Source of the DNA: Candidatus Promineofilum glycogenicum | GTDB taxonomy: Bacteria; Chloroflexota; Anaerolineae; Promineifilales; Promineifilaceae | Reading direction: 5' to 3' | DNA length: 64,000 bases | Assembly: GCA_016707605.1 (NCBI GenBank) | Contig: JADJHJ010000001.1 | Coordinates: forward strand, 1-64,000 | Shown here: in pieces, positions 1 through 11,538 of the stretch | Layout of the letters: every line of letters begins with the position of its first letter | Numbering within the stretch: position 1 is the stretch's first letter | Program-made: the position numbers and the translations under genes | Notes under the pieces: model-generated | Told to the model about the DNA's origin: nothing | Seen by the model: the letters and a program-made list of their open reading frames with translations, nothing else | Databases searched by the model: none

Positions 1-943
1 GAAGATGATCGGCCCTTTGGAGTCGAGGCGGACGAGAAGGGCGATGATCGTCATCGGTAGTACAGTGATAGACAGCAGGATGCTCGACAGCGCCAGGTCA
101 AACATGCGCTTCACCAGGCGCTGCACATCGTTAAGGGCCGGATCGCGCAGATTGATCATGGGCACCCCGCCGAAGTCCTCCACCGAGGCGCGATAGAGGG
201 CCAGGCTAAAGTAGTCCGGCACGACGCGGACGTGGACGGGCAAATCGTGGAGGGCCAGGACCAGTTCGTTGATCTGAGCATAGTCGCGCTGTGGGAGGGC
301 GATCACGACATCATTGATGCGGCTTGATTGCGCGACCTTACGCACATCCTCGAACCGGGCCGAGCACGTGAACCATGAGCACCGTCTTCGCTGGTGCCCG
401 ACGGCGCCTCGCCGAGATAGCCGGACAGGTTCAGCCCCATCGGCTCGTATTCATTGATCATTTGCCCAACCCGCTGTCCGACTTCGCCGGCGCCGATGAT
501 CAGCACGCGGCGCTCAGCCTAAGGCAGTCGGCCGAGGCGAAACCAGGTCCGGGCCAGGATACGCCAGCCGAGCAGGAAGTACCAGGTCGAAGGCTTACGA
601 AGAGAATGAATACCCAGCGCGAGAAGTCGCGCTGTCCCAGATAGAGAAGCCCCGCAAAGAGAAGCGCCGCCGCCACTGTCGCCAGGACGACAGATTGTAA
701 TTCATCAATGCTGCGGTAAATGCGCTTCGGATCGTAGACGGACAAGACCAGGAAGGTCGCTCCCCAGAGAAGGGGAACAGCGAGGTAGATATAGGGGGTA
801 ACGATTGCCTGACCTCGAAGATTAGTAAGGGCAGCGGGAACGTATGAGACGAGGCGGGTAGCTAAATACAGAGCAACACAGTGTAAGGGTAACATCCACC
901 CAATCGAAAAGATGGCGTAATTAACTCCAAATCGCCTCAGCAT
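1..943 (-). CDS. Polyprenyl-phosphate sugar-1-phosphate transferase (WcaJ/EpsE type), partial, frameshifted
   Basis: Enzyme of this family starts polysaccharide repeat units by moving a sugar-1-phosphate onto undecaprenyl phosphate at the inner membrane. Translating the minus strand in pieces gives an N-terminal block of hydrophobic segments (about 943 to 600), then a nucleotide-binding-like stretch beginning LIIGAGEVGQRVG (about 506 to 430), then VEDFGGVPMINLRDP and VKRMFDLALSSILL (about 190 to 60), which is the usual start of the catalytic sugar-transferase domain. The catalytic domain itself lies beyond the left edge. At least two frame changes (near 600 and 400) separate the pieces. The first ATG is at 943. 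It is the last gene of the polysaccharide locus visible here and is preceded by about 290 bases without a gene. Confidence 0.8.
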
Positions 944-1234
944 ATTGAACCCCTTTACCTACTACTTCTCAATTATCTCGCGTCGACAGTCATAGCCATT
1001 CTTGGCAGATCGCACGCTAGTCGGTTTGTGCACCAGGGTATCCTTGCCTAGCGCTAGAATGAGAAACTACGCTGTTCGGGCTAGATAGTTGTGAAAATGG
1101 GTGCAATCACCTCAATTATAGCCTGGGCATCTGAGGGGCAATACGCCCATGAACCGTGCCGGTTCCTCTTCTCAACCTATCTTAAGGGAAGACGCAGGTT
1201 GACCCCAAGTTTCGGAGGTTGCGTTCGCGGTCGG
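944..1234. other. Intergenic region upstream of the sugar transferase
   Basis: No gene is supported here. On the minus strand a TATAAT hexamer lies at 1115-1120, with only a poor -35 match (about 1138-1143), and would leave a leader of roughly 165 bases before the start at 943. This could be an internal promoter of the polysaccharide locus. Nothing else stands out. Confidence 0.35.
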
Positions 1235-2018
1235 TCAGTTGCCGGTGAGGCGGTGCTGCAAGACGCGCAGCAGAAGCGCAGGTTGCCGAGAAGGTATCGG
1301 CGCCACAAACGTTTCGGCTCGATGAGCAAGCGTCCCAGCCATTCAAGACCGTTGTCGGTCATCCAACGGGGGGCGCGGGCCAGGTCACCGGAGATGTAAT
1401 CAAAAACAGCGCCGCCGGTCAGCGCGACACGGGCATCGAGCCGATGCCAGTTGTCACGCAGCCACGCTTCCTGACGGGGCATCCCCCATGCCGACGGTTA
1501 GCACGTCAGGCGAAGCCGCGTTGATGGCAGCCAGCACAGCTTCGTTCTCCGCGCTGCCGGGGTCGAGTCAGTAACCGTCACGCAGGCCGACAATCTGCAA
1601 GCGAGGTGGGCTGTCCGCAGGCGGTCGGCCGCCTTTTGAGCGACGCCCGGCTGGGCCCCCAGAAAGAAAAGCGTATAGCCGCGCGCTTCGGCCAGAGCGG
1701 CCAGTTGCCAAAACCAGTCGGCGTAGGTGATGCGTTCGGGAATGGTCTTGCCCAACAACTTCGTGCCCAACATCACCCGGCCCCATCGCAGAAGACGATC
1801 TCCGCCCCGTTGAACCAGTGCGTCAGCCACGGATGGGAGGTAGCCAGGTTATAGATGTTGACGTTGACGTTCAGACCAGAGCGCGACACCGCTGATCGAT
1901 GATCTGGGCGATCCGCTGAAGCAACTGGCCTACGGTCAGGGGGTCAATTCGGACGCCCAGAAACTCAACGCGGTCATTGGGCGGTGCTGCTGTAGGCCGG
2001 AGAAGGATGAGTGGTCAC
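1235..2018 (-). CDS. WecG/TagA/CpsF family glycosyltransferase, frameshifted
   Basis: Members of this family add N-acetylmannosamine-type sugars to a lipid-linked acceptor. The reassembled protein reads VEFLGVRIDPLTVGQLL near the start, then NVNIYNLATSHPWL, then MLGTKLLGKTIPERITYADW and LFFLGAQPGVAQKAADRL, then WLGRLLIEPKRLWRRYLLGN near the end, all typical of the family. Frame changes occur near 1900, 1570-1490 and 1275. In the frame that best fits the family end, the stop (TGA) is at 1235-1237. The likely start is GTG at 2018, nine bases after the preceding glycosyltransferase stop, so the two are probably co-transcribed. Confidence 0.8.
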
Positions 2019-2026
2019 AATTAAAC

Positions 2027-3260
2027 TCACGCTACGGGCTCGATGTGAAGCTCGACACCTTCCGACTGGAGAATTTGGGCGAACAGTGTTAGATACTCGG
2101 CTGTAGTCTGTGGCGATACAAGCGCGTGGCGACACGCTCGCGCCCGTTTGGCGCCCATCGCCCGGGCCTCAGCCGGGTCTTCGATCAGAGACAGTAGCGC
2201 ATCAGCCAGGGGCCACGCTGTCGGCGGGCGGTGGAGAAGGCCAGACACCGTCAACGACAAGCTCGGGGTTGCCGCCAACGCACGTGGCCACAACCGGCAG
2301 GCCGGCCGCCATGCCTTCAGAACGACGTTGGGCGGCCCCTCTTCCACAGAGGCCAGAACCATGATATCGCCGGCCAGGAGCACGCGCGGAATATCAGAAC
2401 GCACGCCCAGCAGGTGGACGGTGTCAGCCAGCCCTGGCCGCCTCGATACCGTTGTCAGCGTCCGCTCCAGCGGCCCTTCGCCGACGAACAAGAAGTGACA
2501 GTTGGGTGCGCGAGCCAAAACGCGCGGCGCTGCCTCCAGCAGGTGGGCGTAGCCTTTGGCGGGATGCAACCGCCCACCTGAACGACCACAACGTCGTCAT
2601 CGGCCAGACCTAGCTCGGCGCGCCTGCGCGCACCTCGCCGGCGTTGGCCGGTTGAGAAGTGGTGTCAATACCGGTGTAGATGGTAAGCAATCTTTGACGG
2701 CGCGATCCCTCCTTGTGAATGCTATCGTGGCGCACTCGCGTTCGACACGGCGGTCATCCTGTGCACCAGGCGCGAATTGGTGACCAGCCGGTCGGCGGTG
2801 CGCAGCCAGCCGGGGTAGCTATCGAGCAGCGATCGCTGCGAAGTGACGCGGACAGGCACGCCGGCCAGCCACCCGACGAGTGGCCCGACGATGTTGCTGT
2901 GGGTAGTAAAAGTCAAAGAACGTCGTAGTCACCGTGGCGCAACTGACGCCATAGCCGCCCCAGGCCAGACAGCCGGCGCCCGAACCAGGCGAGCCCTCGC
3001 GGCTGGCGTGGGTCGGCAAATCCGAGGTCAACGAGATCCACGCCGAACCGCTGGCGAAAGTCGGGGATGTAAGTAGCCTTGTCGTACATGGCCCCAATGG
3101 TGACCGAATGACCATACGACTCCAACCCGCGGGCCAGCTTGATGGCGGCGTTCTGCGCGCCACCCGGTTCCATCTGGGTCAGCAGCATGTACACGCGCAG
3201 TGAACACCCATCGACCTGCCGAGCAGGCGCAAGCGAATTCGACTTGGGTGGGAAAGTCAT
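2027..3260 (-). CDS. GT4 family glycosyltransferase, frameshifted
   Basis: A retaining glycosyltransferase of the GT4 type, probably adding a sugar to the lipid-linked repeat unit. The N-terminal half has the acceptor-side signature YMLLTQMEPGGAQNAAIKLA, and the C-terminal half has the donor-binding fold with HFLFVGEGPLERTL, VHLLGVRSDIPRVL and VLASVEEGPPNVVL (the E-x7-E region). Reading frames change near 2915, 2700 and 2290, so no single frame is complete. Reassembled length is about 410 residues, normal for the family. The start at 3260 lies about 30 bases after the previous glycosyltransferase gene. Confidence 0.8.
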
Positions 3261-3289
3261 AGAGGTCGTACAGCTTATGGCGGGGACCT

Positions 3290-4480
3290 TCAGCCGAATG
3301 CCGGTCCCGCAAGGCGCTGGTATAGGTCAGTCAGTTCCATTATATGTCTATCCAGCCCGTATCGCAATTGTGCCTGCTGTCGTGCCTCTTGGCCCAGGCG
3401 ACGCCGCTCAGGATCGGCCATTGGAATCGAGGATGGCCTGCGCCAGTTCGGCCGGATCAAGGGCGCGCGGCGACGACAGGCGGCCATCAATCCAGGGCGA
3501 ATGGGCCGATGGGTGTGGCCCCGTTGCGGCTGACGGGCGAATGGGCAGCTTTGGGCGCAGGAGGTAGCCTGTTTTGCCGTCTATGACGACTTCGGGAATG
3601 CCGTCAACGGCCGCGGCGATAACCGGCACGCCGGCCAGGGCCGCTTCGACGAAAACATTGCCGAAGGATTCGCGGATTGAGGCGCCGACGAAGATATCAA
3701 ACGCCTGGATCAGTTCCCCGGGCATCCCTACGCCAACCGGTCATGATGAATCGCCTCCATAGACCAAGCTCATGCAGACGGGCGCGCAGCTCAGCTTCCA
3801 ACGGGCCGCCGCCGACGAGGACAAAGCGCAGGTCGTCGCGCTGCGCCAGGGCCAGAGCCGCCGCCTCCAGAGAGGTCTGCTGGTCTTTCGGGTTGTCGAG
3901 CCGGCCTACGCTGCCGACAATTGGAGCGCCCTCCAGGCCCAGTGAGCGCCGGAGCGCATCGCGGTCAACCGCCGGCAGAGGCGCGACCGCATTGGCAACT
4001 ACCTGGAGCGAAGCCGGCGCAACGCCATAACGCTGCCGCACCAGAGCCGCCGCGGCTTCTGAGTTGGCCACAACGGTCGCCGCTGTTCGCTGCGCCAGCC
4101 GGTCCAGTTGAAAGATGGTCCCACTGGTACGCCACACGGTTCCGTGTTCCCCGGCAATGAATACGGGCACGCCGGCCAACCTGGTCAACGCCAAGGCCCA
4201 GATGTTGGCAAACGCGTTGTAGGCGTGGACGACGGTGACTCGCTGGCGTCGTAACCCGCGCCGCGGCCTGGGCGATGCCGCGCGGGTCAAAGCGGCCGTG
4301 CCGATGCACCAGCAGCATCGGTATGCCAGCGGCCTTGATGGGCGCTATTACCTCTGGTGACCAACTGGGCGCCAGCAGATGATGAGTCCCTCCTGTCGCG
4401 GCCGAGTGTAGGAGCACGTCTTCCACCATTCGCTCAACTCCGCCCCAGCCGGTCATCGTTGAAAGGTGGCAGACGACCAC
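3290..4480 (-). CDS. GT4 family glycosyltransferase, frameshifted
   Basis: Second GT4 glycosyltransferase of the locus. Visible blocks in order are CHLSTMTGWGGVERMVEDVL at the start, VHAYNAFANIWALALTRLAG, VVANSEAAAALVRQRYGV, PIVGSVGRLDNPKDQQTSLE, FVLVGGGPLEAELRARL, VGASIRESFGNVFVEAALAG (containing the conserved glutamates) and VIDGKTGYLL. Frame changes lie near 4260, 3720 and 3450. Full length would be close to 395 residues. It starts seven bases after the stop of the upstream polymerase gene, which argues for one transcript. Sugar specificity cannot be read from the sequence. Confidence 0.82.
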
Positions 4481-4487
4481 GGGCGAC

Positions 4488-5873
4488 TCACGTCCTCTCC
4501 CAAAAATGGCGGCTGGCGAGGGCCAGCGCGATCATGAAAAAACCCACCTCCGTCGGCTCCCAAATCGGGTTGGCAGAAGCCGGCCGTGAACGCCAGGAAG
4601 ACGGCCACGGAGGAGGCCAGATACCACGCCCGGCGTTCCCACACAGCCTGAACCATGATCTTGCGTCCGGCGACGGTCAGAAAGCTGAAAACGCGCCAGG
4701 CGATCCAGCCCAGCGTTAGAAGCCCACCAGCCCCAGTTCGGCCATCGTCTGCACATATGAGTTATGGGCGTGGCTGATGGTCGTGTCGCGCGTCATGTCC
4801 AGATAATACGTCCGGTAACTGTAGAAGCCGCCGCCGAGCAGTGGGTAGCGCCGGAAGATTTCGACGCCAACCTGCGCGTACTCGAAACGACCATAGATAT
4901 TGGAACCCCGATCAATAACAAGCTCTTGTCCTGTCAGGCGCGGTATGGTTTGCACCAGCCTCTGAACAAAGTATTGCTCCGGCGCCAGGGAAACCAACCC
5001 AATGACACCGAGGAGCAGCCCACACGATCAATGAGGCACGATAAGCCGGGTGGACACATAACGGCTCCTGGAAGCCCGGAGCAAGCTGAGAAACACAATC
5101 GTGATGGCCAACCCTAAAATGCTGTTGCGCACCGACGTGCGGACGAGAATCAGGCTGAGCACTAAAAAGTAACTGAAGCCCGCCAGCCGCCACAGCACCG
5201 AGCGCGTCATGGTCGTTGTCACTATCCAGACACAGATCGCCTGGATGGCCAGCATCGCTGACCAGACGTGCGTGCCGCTGTTGCCGACAAACAAAGCAAA
5301 GATTTCTCGGCCCGGTTCCTGATTGGCGCCTTCTTTGAACGTCACCAGCACCGGCGGCAGATTGAATGGCAGGCGGCCGGCCCAATGAGCTATCTGCAGC
5401 AGGGAAACAAGCGTCGTCACGAAGCTGAAGGCGATGACGGTGTAGAAGACGGTGCGCGTCTTGTCCGTGGCCTAGTAAGAAAAGTTGCCGGAGACGATGA
5501 AGAAAATGGCAATCGCCAGCGCCAGGCGCAGGCTGTTGATGATGGCATCCTGTTTATCGACAGCCAGGACAGGGCGCACCTGCGTAACCAGCGCGCTCAG
5601 CAGAAGGACACCTATCCCCAGCAGGAGCGGCCTATTTAGCGCACTATGCCCATAGCGCCAGCGGCCGTTTTGGAGGGCGCGTAAGAGTTGGATGCCCAGC
5701 AGGGCCAGGAGCACCAGGTCGATCAGGCGGAAGGTGAACCCTCCGGTGTCCCACCAGATCTGGTTGAACATCAACGCCGTGACAAGCGCCAGCGGCCAGA
5801 CAAAGCGTTTAGTCTGCGTCTGAGCGTCGGTCGCCCGGCCATAGCGAGATAGGTTCTCCGGGTGTGTTTCCAT
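4488..5873 (-). CDS. O-antigen ligase/polymerase (Wzy_C type) membrane protein, frameshifted
   Basis: Integral membrane protein that polymerises or ligates glycan repeat units outside the membrane. It begins METHPENLSRYGRATD and runs through many hydrophobic segments. The family signature is the extracellular loop ending YRTYYLDMTRDTTISHAHNS (His and Asn), followed by YVQTMAELGLVGF. Frames change near 5460, 5020, 4720 and 4560. The C-terminal piece reads EPTEVGFFMIALALASRHFW and stops at 4488. This is one of two such proteins in the locus (the other is at 9695-11075), so one may act as polymerase and the other as ligase; which is which is not decidable here. Confidence 0.8.
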
Positions 5874-5896
5874 CAGACTTGCTTCTCTTCCCAAAG

Positions 5897-7452
5897 CTAA
5901 CCGAGCCGCCTCGTATAGCGCCGGAGTAGGGACTGCACCTCCCGCTTCTCCGCAGACGACAACCCCAGCAAATAGACCAGGGCAACGTATACCAGTCCAA
6001 CCGCGGCAAACGCTCCCAACAAAGCCAGCCAGCGGTCGAGAACCCAATACTGACTTAGAAAGGTGTGAAATCAGGGCTGTGCCGGCGGCCGAGCCGGTAA
6101 TGGTCAGGAGCGCCGGGTAATAAGTGTACCACGGCAATGACTGGATACGGGCGCTGTAATAGGGCGTGAAGATGACGAAGCGGAAGGCCAGGGCCGTCGC
6201 GCTCGCCAGCGCCACTCCCAGCCCCAGGCGACCTAACCCCACCCACCATAGCGCCAGGGTCAGGTTAGCCGAAGCCCGTGGCGAACGACACAAAAGCCGG
6301 CACACGGACGCGATTGTAAGCGATCTGGATGGTGAACAGTGGCACGACGGCACAATAGATGCACAGCGGAAAGACGATGACGGCCAGCACCAGGCTCAAA
6401 GGTTCAAACTGCGGGCCAACCCACACTCGCAACAGCGCTGGCGCAAAGCCCACGATGAGACCGACAGGTAAGGCCATCACTAAACCCAGATATTTAACGG
6501 CCCGCCGGCTGGTTGCCGCCAGTTCGTTGAGCTGCCCGGCTGCATACTGGATTATCATCATGGGCGCCAGAGCCGAGAAGCAGCCCGCCCCAGCGTCAGC
6601 AATAAGACTGACCACTGCAGCGCCAAGGCATAGGAGCCTTGAACCTCGGCTCCCAGGCGAACGTTGACCACGATCTGGTCGATGTTGAGCGAGAAGCGAA
6701 CAGATCTCGTTGACAAAGACCCAGCTACTGATGCCGAACAGGCTGCCCAATTGGGCGCGGTCGAACTGGCGTAGATCGATCTTTAGCTGAGGCGTTAACC
6801 GGCGCATGACCAGCCAGGCCAGAAACGTGGAGACGAGCATCCCCACCAGCACCCCGTGCCGATCATACTGACCGATGGAGGAACGACCAGGCTCAAGAGG
6901 AGCACCGTGGCGACAACGCGAATGACAATACCAGTAGCCTGAACCAGATTTTGGAGATCGAGGCGATTGGTGGCGAACGGCGAGGTTGTGAAAACGCCAC
7001 GGATGACGATAAGAGATAACTCAGCAACGCCGCCGCGAAGACCCACTGGGTGGCCGACTCCTGGCCCACCGGGGTGTCGAACAACCGGGGGCCAGGAAGG
7101 ACACCAGGCCAATGATGGGTAAGAGCGCGGCGCTGATGGCCAGGCTAAGACCCAGAGCGGTATTGAAAGTGCGGTTGGCGGCCTCGAAGCGTTCCTGGCG
7201 TATTTCGATGGTCAGATAGCGACCAAGCGCCTTGTTGAGCGCTGAATCGATGATGGCCATGTAGGTGGCCACGGAAGTAGCCAGGGTCGCCACGCCGTAA
7301 ACAGCGACCCCCAGGACGCCGATCAGGTACGGCGTGAACCACAGGGCCACGCCCATGTTCAGGGCGATGAGCGCCAGATTGCTGCCAACATTGAAAATGA
7401 ACTGGCGGAGCGACGCCTCGGAACGTGGCGCTACCACGGTTTGCCTGGTCAT
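5897..7452 (-). CDS. Wzx-type polysaccharide flippase, frameshifted
   Basis: Lipid-linked oligosaccharide flippase of the polysaccharide transporter/MATE-like superfamily. The start is ATG at 7452 (MTRQTVVAPRSEASLRQFI), followed by the family-typical LIALNMGVALWFTPYLIGVL and ANRTFNTALGLSLAISAAL. Further hydrophobic segments follow in other frames, including NELAATSRRAVKYLGLVMAL and FAPALLRVWVG, as expected for a 12-14 helix protein. The C-terminus ends near LLRRYTRRLG with a stop at 5897. Frame changes are visible near 7090, 6860, 6670, 6270 and 6060. Full length is about 515 residues, usual for Wzx. Confidence 0.82.
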
Positions 7453-8375
7453 CGCTCGCCTGTCACCGTCGTCAAGTTCTGGAGCGTAGAGCCAGGCCTG
7501 GCCACTGCCGGCCAGGCGGATGGGAGAAACAAGCCTGTCCATCGTCGAAGGCAGGGGCGACGAACTCCCGCTCCCAGTAGCGCCACTCGCTGTCGCCGCG
7601 CTCATCTCCTGTCCACTGTCCGCGGGGCCTCGCCCGCTACGTTGCCCTGGCTATAGAGCGGCCGCCACACTGTGTCGCCGTCAGCCAACACCTTCAACCA
7701 ACTGGCGAAACGATACGTTACCCCGGGGTGACCTGGAGGCACTGACCTATCCCGGCCGCGGGCTGAATCTCTGGCTCGGTCACAACGATTTCGGTGCAGC
7801 GGTGGGTGCTGCTGTCTCTGCAAGGCATGGACGTATAAGTCGCCGCGGTTTCGACACTTTGCCAACCGAAGAAATCATCATCAGTCTCGGATTGACAAAG
7901 CGGTTGTCGGAGGTTTTGTTGAACGAACCAGTCACAGATCGGGTCTCTTTGCCAGTTAGTCTGGCGCACTTTGCCCAGGCGTGTGATGACGGCATCGGGC
8001 GGATTCGTTGTCGCCGCAGCGAGAGCAAACCAGGCGAACGCGCGGTCAACGTCACTGGCCGTATAATGTTCGGCCAGTGCGCCGAAGTCCACGGCCGACC
8101 ATCCCGCTGCCTCCAGTGCTTGCCGTGCTCCATTAAGATCCCTCCAGCAGACGCAGATGTCCTTCCAGACGAAGCTCCGAGGTTGAAGGGGGCGGGCGGC
8201 TGTGGTCGCGCCAACAACGGCGGCGCGCTGTGCGCGCCATGCTTTGTTGAGGCGCAGATAGCCCTGGTTGTGTTCCCAGGCTCTATAATGTCCGCGCTTG
8301 CGACGCCGCCAGCAAGCCCGCGTTGATCAGGCAAAACAGCAGGAACAAGCGGAGGCGCTTTGGGTCACTTCCCAT
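7449..8375 (-). CDS. Secreted or membrane-anchored protein with carbohydrate-binding-like C-terminus, frameshifted
   Basis: Not recognised as a known family. The likely start at 8375 gives MGSDPKRLRLFLLFCLINAG, a signal-anchor-like segment. The middle reads VDFGALAEHYTASDVDRAFA and WFALAAATTNPPDAVITRLG. The C-terminal part, CLQVTPGVTYRFASWLKVLA followed by W-rich strands, resembles a beta-sandwich carbohydrate-binding module (inference). Frame changes near 8290, 7830 and 7600 make the exact end uncertain; the stop probably overlaps the start of the flippase gene. It lies between the chain-length regulator and the flippase, so a role in polysaccharide export or assembly is likely but unproven. 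Confidence 0.5.
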
Positions 8376-8400
8376 AGGTGGTTGCAGTCGGTTGAGTGGC

Positions 8401-9645
8401 TTAACTGCTCAGGGCCACTTGTTGCCGCTGCCAGGTGATCAGGACGATCATCGCGCTGGACAGCAGCGCCCCGGCCATGGCCCCGACGACCACCAGTTGC
8501 AGCCAATTCGGTCGTTGCGGCGCAATGGGTGGCGTGGCGTGGCTGACGATCTGAACCTGGTTGCCAATGTCCTCAGAGCTAATGCGTACCTCGTCGAGTT
8601 TGCGCACCAGGGTCAGGTATGTTTCCTGAGACACCTCGCGATCGCGCGTCAGCCGGTCGAACTCATTGACAAGGGCTTGGTACTCTCCCTGAAGGCTCAG
8701 CAGCGCGTCTCTAGCTCAGGCAACTGGGTCGCCGTTGTCGCCAGCCGGCTTTCAACCGTGCGGGCCAGATTGTCAAGCAGTTGTATCTGGATGCCCCGGT
8801 CGCTGGTGGTCAGATCGCCTCCAGAACCATTGATCTGTAATTGATAGGTCTGCGATTGATAGGGGGTGGCCGTAGCCAGGCTATCGGAACTGAAGGCTTG
8901 TAGCTGAAGGGACAGAGCCGTCAATTGATCGGCGAACGTCAACGGTGACACCTGATCGGCCAAGAGCTGGTCCGCAGGGCATGAATATTACCCTGGAGCA
9001 GCTGTAGCGCGTTGCGCTGGGCAAGATAGCTGGCCTGCAACAGAGTTAAGGCATCAAGCTCGTTCTTCACAATACCCTGTCGGTTCTGACGCTGAAATTC
9101 GACCAAGGCTTGCTCCGTCGTCTGTAACTGGGCGGCGCTCTCCGTTATCTGCGCCTGGAAAACTCGATCTGTCCTCCCGGATTGCGATACAGGGTGTCAA
9201 CTGCCTCGCTCATACTTTCGGCCCACAGGTTAGCGATAAAAGCAGCTAACTCCGGATCGTCGGCCCTGGCCGTCAGACGTATCAGGCGCGGCGCATCACC
9301 TCGATCGGCATAGAGATATGATCGTAGCGTGATCAGATCGTTAATACGCCCGTCGGTCTGCTGTGATAGTTCGGGCAACATGCCGGTAAGGACTTCGTCG
9401 GTGAAGGCTAGTTGCGGATAAGCTTCCAGCATGAGATCGACTTCGTCCGTGCTTTCGATTCGATCATCGAATTGCAGGGTTTGGCTCGGCTCAGAAATAG
9501 CCAGCCAGGCTGTGGCGTGGTACTCGTTGCGGCTGAGGTAATAGACAATTGCCAGCATAGCACCGAGGGTAGCGAAGGCGACGATGGCCCACCAGTAGCG
9601 CAAGAGCGCCGAGATATAGGGTCGCAAATCGATGGAGTCTTCCAT
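8401..9645 (-). CDS. Wzz-type polysaccharide chain-length determinant, frameshifted
   Basis: Polysaccharide co-polymerase that sets glycan chain length. The N-terminus MEDSIDLRPYISALLRYWWA leads into a transmembrane helix (AIVAFATLGAMLAIVYYL), then a periplasmic domain. The C-terminus has a second membrane helix (LQLVVVGAMAGALLSSAMIV) preceded by ATPPIAPQRPNW, the proline-rich segment typical of Wzz. The central coiled part is in two other frames with breaks near 9150, 8960 and 8680. No Walker motifs of a bacterial tyrosine kinase are seen, so the separate kinase, if any, is elsewhere. Start at 9645 is supported by the clean TM1 architecture. Confidence 0.82.
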
Positions 9646-9694
9646 AGCCTATCTTCCCAGGTGCCGTGACCCTGTCGGATCAGCACGCCAAATC

Positions 9695-11075
9695 TTACTC
9701 GTTTGTCTGGAAATCAGCCACCAATAGTGGCTCGGACAGCGGGACAGCAGCGTGGTCGGACTTGCCGGGCCAGTAAGGCGAAAAGCTGGCGGCGACGATG
9801 CCGACGACCATTCCAGCCAGTAGCGCACTCTGGATGTCGGCCAGGGGATTCGGTTTGGTGTCCATAAGACCTAGCAGCCAGAAAGCGATCCAAAGACCAC
9901 TATAGGGGCATACCGGCTCCACGCGCCGCGTCGCAAAGAGGCAGCACGGCCAATACTCCCCCAGGCCAACCCCCAGGGGCCAAGTTCGGCCGTTACCAAA
10001 GGCGGTATGCTATGAAGCTAACGCCCAGGCGTCTTGTTGGCGAGCAACCTCTAGATAGCGGCCATAGCCCACACCGCGCCAGGGGTGTTCCCCGATGAGT
10101 GACAGGCTGAGGGCAATGTCACGCTCCCTTTCCCGGATAGACCGGCTTTCCAGCGGTGTTTCTGTGTCGAGCACGCGGCCGCCTTCGTTCACCATAGACC
10201 ATCAGGAAGAGGAGAGTGACAGCCAACAGGGCGGCCAACATTCCGGCTACCTCTGGCTGCACCTGGCGCGACCGGCGGGTGATGGTGGCTCTCAACCAGG
10301 GCATCAATGCAATACCGGCACTGATGAGTAGGCTAATCCAGCCCCAGCGCGAGAGTGAGACAAGTACCCCGGCGTAGCCCAGAACATATGAGACCCCGGC
10401 TCGCCATTCGACGCGCGGGACTCCGTATCTTTAGCGACCGCCTGTAGCATAAGGAGGCCCAGATCAGAATTCTGGCCAGCGTGTTGGGATGGGCCGTCAG
10501 GCCATAGCCGCGCAACCACCGCTCGCCCTCGCGCATTACCACGCTTATTCCGCTCAATTCAGGGGTCAAGACTTTGCTCCCCACCAGCCGCCACCCCAAA
10601 TCTCTCTGCGTGACGAACTGCGCAATGGCCACGACGGATTGCACGATAATGATCGCGGCCAAAATCCAAAGATCGGGGCGCTCATTGAGCAGAAGAACGT
10701 AGACCCACGTCAACAGCGCCCCGAGCGCCAACAGACCAAGCATCGCGCTGAGGTCGTGTCGTGTGCTAGGGCGCCAACAGCCAGAGGGTGAGCATGGGGA
10801 AAATGATGCGGCGCGGCCCTAAGTTAAACTCCACGCAGCGAGCCGGTGCGCCAGCGATAGGCGACCCAAACCAGAAGCGAAATCGGCGGCAGTAAGGCGA
10901 TGGGGCCCAGGGCAGGAAACCCTGAGGAGCAGCAGGAGGACAGCCACGTCAGGGGGCCGCCGACACTGGGCGAACTATCGGCCCCAACGTGAGAACCAAA
11001 AAGCGCCAAGGCTCTCAATGCGATGGAGCGAAGCGCGCGGCCCGGAGGGTCGGCAGACAAACGCGATGAACTCAT
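9695..11075 (-). CDS. Second O-antigen ligase/polymerase-like membrane protein, frameshifted
   Basis: Multi-pass membrane protein of the Wzy_C superfamily. Visible pieces are PALGPIALLPPISLLVWVAY near the start, LLTWVYVLLLNERPDLWILA, VSKVL-type linker GWRLVGSKVLTPELSG, GYGLTAHPNTLARIL (the conserved TxHPN loop), ALSLSLIGEHPWRGVGYGRY (the second extracytoplasmic signature) and LWIAFWLLGLMDTKPN near the end. Frames change near 10830, 10400, 10200 and 9950. The ATG at 11075 overlaps the probable stop of the SCP2-like gene by four bases. It is the first gene of the polysaccharide run as drawn here. Confidence 0.75.
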
Positions 11076-11531
11076 TGCCACCAATAGGCCGCATTCATCA
11101 CCGGCCTATCAGGCGACAAAGGGTGGACGGGTAGCCGGCACTGATGCTCCGCCAACACTGCCGGTAAAAGCTGTTGCGCGTGACGAAACAGAGGTCGGCC
11201 AGGGCCAGCGTCTTCCACACCGGCCCTTCATGTCCAGCAGATCGCTGCCGACAGCTTTGCCCAGGCGGATGGCCCCCAGCAGCAGGCAGTGAGCGTGTCG
11301 GCGGCCAGCCGATCTCGATGGTCGGCCGACGTCGTTGGGGCCGTAGCGCACGGCGACGGGCGCGCGGCGGGCGTCAATGGTGATCGACGCCACCGCGCGA
11401 CTGCAATCGAAGCGGATGGCCAACGAGGCCTTGAGCAGCGCGTTGGCCGCCTTGGGGTCGTACCCTTCGATGGCGGCAAAGAGCTGCTGGAAGCAGGCGT
11501 AGAGTTGCTGGTCGCTGGCATAGATGGGCAT
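11072..11531 (-). CDS. SCP2 sterol-binding-like lipid carrier domain protein, frameshifted
   Basis: Small single-domain protein that would bind lipid in the cytoplasm. It starts MPIYASDQQLYACFQQLFAA; then comes LLKASLAIRFDCSRAVASIT, and in shifted frames AHCLLLGAIRLGKAVGSD and WKTLALADLFRHAQQLLPAV, a pattern matching SCP2-domain proteins of about 140-150 residues. Frame changes lie near 11320, 11230 and 11180. Its start is only eight bases after the HTH-protein stop, and its end overlaps the next gene by ATGA, which suggests translational coupling. Lipid specificity is unknown. Membership of the SCP2 family is inferred from pattern only. Confidence 0.6.
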
Positions 11532-11538
11532 GAGCGCG

